56,718 nt of DNA from Candidatus Zixiibacteriota bacterium (lineage in GTDB: Bacteria > Zixibacteria > MSB-5A5 > DG-27). Below the pieces are notes generated by a model. The model saw nothing but the letters and a program-made list of their open reading frames with translations, made no database searches and had not been told where the DNA came from. The first letter of the stretch is position 1. Every line of letters begins with the position of its first letter. Both the position numbers and the translations under genes were made by a program. The stretch is from contig JAUWHO010000037.1 of the NCBI GenBank assembly GCA_030605835.1, positions 1-56,718 on the forward strand, in the 5' to 3' direction. Shown one piece after another: positions 53,101 to 56,718 of the stretch.

Positions 53101-53129
53101 TTGAAATTCCGCGGCGATGATGGTATAAT
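53101..53129 (+). promoter_or_regulatory. sigma-70-type promoter of mutL
   Basis: TTGAAA (53101-53106) and a perfect TATAAT (53124-53129) are separated by 17 bp. Transcription would begin near 53136, which rules out translation from in-frame codons further upstream and gives a leader of about 50 nt. Confidence 0.8.
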
Positions 53130-53184
53130 ATCGCCGTCATCAAAGGCAGGTTCCTGTGAGACCCTACGCGAAGAACTCACGCCG

Positions 53185-55008
53185 ATGAAAAACAAGATAA
53201 AGGTACTTCCTCAAAATCTAGTCAACAAGATCGCTGCTGGAGAGGTGGTCGAGCGCCCTGCCTCGGTGGTGAAAGAGCTGGTCGAAAACTCCCTGGATGC
53301 GGGAGCAAAGAGTATCTTCATAGAACTGCGGGCTGGCGGTACCAGGCTCATCAAAGTCACCGACGACGGTTGGGGAATGAGCAAGGAGGAGCTCCTCCTC
53401 TCCTTGGAAAGACACTCCACCTCCAAGATTTCCTCCGTTGAGGATTTGTTCAGAATCAGCACCTTCGGTTTTCGGGGCGAGGCTCTTCCGGCGATCGCCT
53501 CGGTATCCTTCTTTGAGATCAAGAGTCGAGATCGGGAGAGCCTGTTCGGACATAAGGTGGTGGTTGAAGGCGGGGAGCTTAAGTCTGTAAAAGAAGAGGG
53601 GTTACCGATTGGGACTTCGGTGGAGCTGAGAGAGCTTTTCTTCAATATCCCCGCTAGAAGAAAATTCCTCAAGACGGTCTTCACGGAGCTGAAACACTGC
53701 ATTCTGCTCGTAACGAAATTCGCGCTGGCTAATCACGAAGTCGCCTTCAAGATGACCCACGAGGGTCGGACTATCCACGAGCTCGCCCAGAGGGAGAAAC
53801 CCGAGGATAGGCTCTTCGACATCTATGGAGAGAGTCTGTCGCAGCGAATGATACCGATCCCCGCACCCTCGGACAATTCCAAGCGCGACTTCGAAATCAG
53901 AGGTTATCTCGGCAATCCTGAGATCTCCAGAAACAGTCGCAACGATATTCACCTCTTCGTTAACCGTCGTCAGGTCTCCAGCCGGCGGCTGATGCACGCC
54001 ATCATCTCCGCCTACGGTGGGACCATCGAGCGAAATCGTTTCCCGATGGCGGTCATCTTCATCGAGATTGACCCCCAAAAGGTGGATGTCAACGTTCATC
54101 CCACGAAAAACGAAGTCCGCTTCCAGGACGAAAACGCCCTTTACGACCGACTCCACCTCCGGTGCAAACAGGCCTTGCAGGAAACAGAGGCGGTGCCCTC
54201 CATAGCATTCGAAGGCGTCAAAGAGGCTGACGTTGAGAGCGAGTCCACACAGATAAGATTTGAAAGACCTGCTGCAAAGCCGGTTATTGAACCCATCCAG
54301 AGAATATCACGCGAAAAACAGAGCGATCAAGTCCGCAAGGAAGTTGCGCTTAAAGAGTTATACAAACCGCCGGAGCAGACGCAGAGAGAGGTTGAACGAC
54401 TCGAGAAGAAAACTCCGAAACCGCAAGAGGTAACCAGTGAACTGGGCACACCGGATATGTGGCAGTTTGCCGGTGTCTATATTCTGGCGCAGGTCAAAGA
54501 CAAGCTCTTGGTAATCGACCAGCACGCCGCCCACGAAAGAATCCTTTTCGAAGAGGCCTTTGAGAGTTTCAAGAGGGGGGGACAAGTCCAGCAGCTCTTA
54601 TTCCCTCACACCGTAGAATTGACCCTCACCGAATATCAGACATACGAGCAAAATAGCGAGCTTTTGGCTAAGTTAGGTTTCATCTCCGAACCGTTCGGAG
54701 GAAAAACCGTTGTCGTAAAAGGACTCCCGGCGCAGCGTGGCAACCCGAATCCTGAGGTTTACTTCAGAGAGATACTGGATGATTTGCAGGAACGCCTCTC
54801 CGCTGGCGAGGAGAAAGCCCGGGCTTTGGCCTCCGCATACGCCTGCAAAAGCGCGGTAACTGCCGGCACTCGTTTGACCACAGAGGAGATGAATGCCCTC
54901 TTCGATAGACTCTTTGCCTGCCGAGAGCCCCACTTTTGCCCGCATGGACGGCCCACGCTTGTGGAGCTGCCCGTAGAGGAGTTCCACAAGAAGTTCAAGA
55001 GACTCTGA
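53185..55008 (+). CDS. mutL: DNA mismatch repair protein MutL (endonuclease type)
   Basis: A GHKL-ATPase with the typical start VLPQNLVNKIAAGEVVERPASVVKELVENSLDAGA, GFRGEALPAIASV, and a C-terminal endonuclease domain carrying DQHAAHERILFEE (the DQHA-X2-E-X4-E motif), ACKSAVTAG and CPHGRP. The endonuclease form nicks DNA for repair in lineages without MutH. ATG 53185 is selected since it lies after a consensus promoter at 53101; the frame continues upstream only by chance. At 607 aa it is of normal size. Confidence 0.95.
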   Translation: MKNKIKVLPQNLVNKIAAGEVVERPASVVKELVENSLDAGAKSIFIELRAGGTRLIKVTDDGWGMSKEELLLSLERHSTSKISSVEDLFRISTFGFRGEALPAIASVSFFEIKSRDRESLFGHKVVVEGGELKSVKEEGLPIGTSVELRELFFNIPARRKFLKTVFTELKHCILLVTKFALANHEVAFKMTHEGRTIHELAQREKPEDRLFDIYGESLSQRMIPIPAPSDNSKRDFEIRGYLGNPEISRNSRNDIHLFVNRRQVSSRRLMHAIISAYGGTIERNRFPMAVIFIEIDPQKVDVNVHPTKNEVRFQDENALYDRLHLRCKQALQETEAVPSIAFEGVKEADVESESTQIRFERPAAKPVIEPIQRISREKQSDQVRKEVALKELYKPPEQTQREVERLEKKTPKPQEVTSELGTPDMWQFAGVYILAQVKDKLLVIDQHAAHERILFEEAFESFKRGGQVQQLLFPHTVELTLTEYQTYEQNSELLAKLGFISEPFGGKTVVVKGLPAQRGNPNPEVYFREILDDLQERLSAGEEKARALASAYACKSAVTAGTRLTTEEMNALFDRLFACREPHFCPHGRPTLVELPVEEFHKKFKRL

Positions 55009-55140
55009 AGAGACCCCAAGGCTGAGTATCACTTAGCAGTGAAGCCCCCGGGCCGCTCCGAGTCCTGGTGGTTTGACACTTGGCAACTCTCTGTGCTCGC
55101 AATGTGGTAAGTTCCCTGATAAATCTCCCCAAAAAAACAG

Positions 55141-55168
55141 TTGACACTCCTGCGCAGAAACATATATT
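55141..55168 (+). promoter_or_regulatory. sigma-70-type promoter candidate for the C25 gene
   Basis: TTGACA (55141-55146) and TATATT (55163-55168) are 16 bp apart. It would give a leader of about 245 nt before the ATG at 55420. Confidence 0.5.
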
Positions 55169-55240
55169 GTAGAATGGTTGCTAGCTGAAGTGACGACAGT
55201 CTTCTCGTTTATCAAGCGAACCCATATCGACAAGGTTCAG

Positions 55241-55309
55241 ATGAAGAAGACCCTCATACTAAGAGCAGCGGGGGTTTTCTGCCCAGGTAGAGATCGATGC
55301 TCATGGTGA
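55241..55309 (+). other. possible 22-codon leader reading frame
   Basis: ATG 55241, behind AAGG, opens MKKTLILRAAGVFCPGRD and stops at 55309. It resembles the start of a signal peptide and lies inside the long leader of the C25 gene. It could be a leader peptide, a decayed gene start, or chance. Confidence 0.2.
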
Positions 55310-55419
55310 TAAACTTCCTGTAAAAAAAACGAAGAAAGGAGAGTGATAAAAACCGATCTGCCCAACCTAACCTAAGTAGATTCTGTTCAGCTAACCGCTT
55401 TAGCGAAAAGGCATTTATC

Positions 55420-56718
55420 ATGAAACATCTAACTCTTGTTCTCACAGTGGTGTTTACCGTTGCAACCGCCTCCTTGGCTTTCTCGGAGGTTGCCACCTAT
55501 AACAATACCTGGGGTGAGGCCGGTTTCAACCTCACCAGCCAGAGTCCCTCCGGAGTGGAGGTGGTCTTCTCGATTGAGAAGATGAACATCCAGGATTTGA
55601 TGGTTGATGGTCAGACCATGAAGGTGGTTGGGATTCCCGGCGTTTTCCTGCCCAATAATGCCGGGGCTCCAAACCTTCCTGGAAGCGGGCGATTCATCGC
55701 CATCCCCCAGGGAGCAACCGCAAATGTTCAGATTCTGAGCTCCCGGGTTGAAGTCATCGAGGATATCGAGATTGCGCCTGCTCCACCGATCCCGTTGGAA
55801 TGGGACACTTCACCGCCGGTTTATAAGAAGGATCCAAACATATACTCCCGGAATGCCTACTATCCCGAGAGCCCGGTGAAGTTGTCAGAACCCTCCAAGA
55901 TGAGGGGTGTGGACTACGTCATTTTAGGGATAACCCCCTTCCAGTATAACCCCATCACCAAGGAGTTGCTGGTCTACAGAGACCTCAGAGTACAGATCAG
56001 TTTCATCGGTGGCAACGGCCACTTCGGAGAGGATCGGCTGCGGAGCCGCCATTGGGAGCCGATTCTGCAAGGGAATCTCTTGAACTACACTTCCCTGCCG
56101 GAAGTTGACTTCAATCGCTCCCCGGAGTCCGACCAGCAAGACTACGAATACATAATCATCGTTCCGGATGATCTCAATTTCATGGCCTGGGCTGACACCA
56201 TCAAGAATTGGCGGAATCTTCAGGGCATCAGGACCGGCGTGGTGACGCTCTCGGAAATCGGTGGCAACAACTCCTCCTTGATAGAGAGTTACATCAACAA
56301 TGCTTATAATAACTGGGAGATCCCGCCAGTTGCTGTCCTTCTTCTCTCGGATTATCAAAGCTCCGGCGAAGGATACGGCATCACTTCTCCCGTCTGGAAC
56401 GGCCGCTGTGTATCGGACAACATTTACGCTGACGTAAACGGCGATGACCTACCTGATTTGGCAATTGCCCGCATCACCGCCCAGGGCACCACCCATCTCT
56501 CGAACACCATCGGCAAGCTTCTGGAGTACGAGCGCACTCCACCCACCGCCTCTGACTTCTACGACATACCTCTGATCGCCGGTGGCTGGCAGTCCGACAG
56601 GTGGTTCATCCTCTGCTGCGAGGTGATCCTCGGCTACTTCGAGACTCAGCTGGGCAAGAGCTGCGACAGAGAGTACACCGGTCGTAGCAGCCCACCCACC
56701 TACTGGTCCACCAACCCG
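55420..56718 (+). CDS. C25 (gingipain-family) protease, exported, 3' partial
   Basis: The frame from ATG 55420 is open to the window end (433 codons). A signal peptide (KHLTLVLTVVFTVATASLAFS) is followed by an N-terminal prodomain-like region (VVGIPGVFLPNNAGAPNLPG), then the C25 catalytic fold with YEYIIIVPDDL, and DNIYADVNGDDLPDLAIARI with the following YERTPP segment. The catalytic His and Cys would lie beyond the edge. Gingipain relatives in FCB bacteria are secreted surface proteases and often end in a FlgD-like or type IX sorting domain, which cannot be checked here. Confidence 0.85.
   Translation, partial: MKHLTLVLTVVFTVATASLAFSEVATYNNTWGEAGFNLTSQSPSGVEVVFSIEKMNIQDLMVDGQTMKVVGIPGVFLPNNAGAPNLPGSGRFIAIPQGATANVQILSSRVEVIEDIEIAPAPPIPLEWDTSPPVYKKDPNIYSRNAYYPESPVKLSEPSKMRGVDYVILGITPFQYNPITKELLVYRDLRVQISFIGGNGHFGEDRLRSRHWEPILQGNLLNYTSLPEVDFNRSPESDQQDYEYIIIVPDDLNFMAWADTIKNWRNLQGIRTGVVTLSEIGGNNSSLIESYINNAYNNWEIPPVAVLLLSDYQSSGEGYGITSPVWNGRCVSDNIYADVNGDDLPDLAIARITAQGTTHLSNTIGKLLEYERTPPTASDFYDIPLIAGGWQSDRWFILCCEVILGYFETQLGKSCDREYTGRSSPPTYWSTNP

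Larger units (their letters stand above)
55009..55419. other. leader/intergenic region before the C25 protease gene
   Basis: 411 bp with a promoter candidate at 55141-55168, a 22-codon frame at 55241-55309, and an A-rich segment near 55321. No other gene is supported. Confidence 0.5.

Noticed and set aside
55079-55097. TTGGCAACTCTCTGTGCTC as a sigma-54 promoter
   Set aside because: Spacing is 11 bp and the TTGC box is missing.
1-56718. CRISPR arrays, insertion sequences, prophage and rRNA genes
   Set aside because: No regularly spaced direct repeats with unique spacers, transposase, integrase, phage structural genes or rRNA sequence were seen.

Overview
This window looks like the chromosome of a Gram-negative (diderm) bacterium, probably an uncultured lineage of the Fibrobacterota-Chlorobiota-Bacteroidota (FCB) superphylum, for example Zixibacteria or KSB1-like. 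That placement is an inference. It rests on a lipopolysaccharide (LPS) synthesis and export operon, LptE and LapA/LapB homologues, a PorV-family outer-membrane protein, an exported Asp-box protein ending in a FlgD/type IX-secretion-like C-terminal domain, and a C25 (gingipain-family) protease. Start codons are often TTG or GTG, and 4-bp start/stop overlaps are common. No phage, insertion sequence, CRISPR array or rRNA operon is visible.

Layout. 1-6465 (+): translation and RNA-processing run of nrnA-like DHH phosphoesterase (cut by the window edge), truB, ribF, rpsO, pnp and an M16 peptidase. 6600-11258 (+): asnS, an MNT/HEPN pair with a structured leader, and leuS. 11621-13303 (+): an exported Asp-box protein broken by an in-frame TAG. 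13326-26660 (-): a tight LPS/envelope operon of about a dozen genes. Transcribed from a good sigma-70-like promoter at 26632-26660, it holds four GT9 enzymes, GT4, GT2, O-antigen ligase, an MsbA-like exporter, UppP, a beta-barrel protein, PgeF and a radical SAM protein, followed by a Crp/Fnr regulator. 26815-31276 (-): an orphan sensor histidine kinase and an S9 peptidase. 31299-33290 (+): a tandem duplication with a period of about 1,050 bp, each copy carrying one small lipoprotein gene, a near-consensus sigma-54 promoter and a terminator. 33317-35739 (-): selA and selD; selD contains an in-frame UGA read as selenocysteine. 35939-39768 (-): FecR-domain protein, PorV-like protein, LptE and HutI. 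39921-40009 (-): tRNA-Ser(GCU). 40478-43560 (-): rpoN-hpf-hprK. 43840-45602 (-): an ABC-2 transporter pair. 46063-49881 (+): a TPR protein flanked by two copies of an inverted-repeat element, then lapA, lapB and a SPOR-domain protein. 49934-55008: mutS, a divergent GYD-domain gene, and mutL. 55420 to the end: C25 protease, cut by the edge.

How the parts fit. The LPS operon builds core and O-antigen, recycles the lipid carrier and flips lipid A-core; LptE and the LapA/LapB pair would serve LPS transport and control. RpoN (42139-43560) is the sigma factor expected to read the two sigma-54 promoters, which in this window occur only in front of the duplicated lipoproteins. SelA and SelD show that the cell makes selenoproteins, although SelB and tRNA-Sec lie outside the window.

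The least ordinary features are non-coding: three intergenic tracts of 7-bp tandem repeats with different units, a pair of multi-hairpin elements at 28754-28984 whose first stems differ in sequence but still pair, and a pair of IR-bounded elements around the TPR gene.
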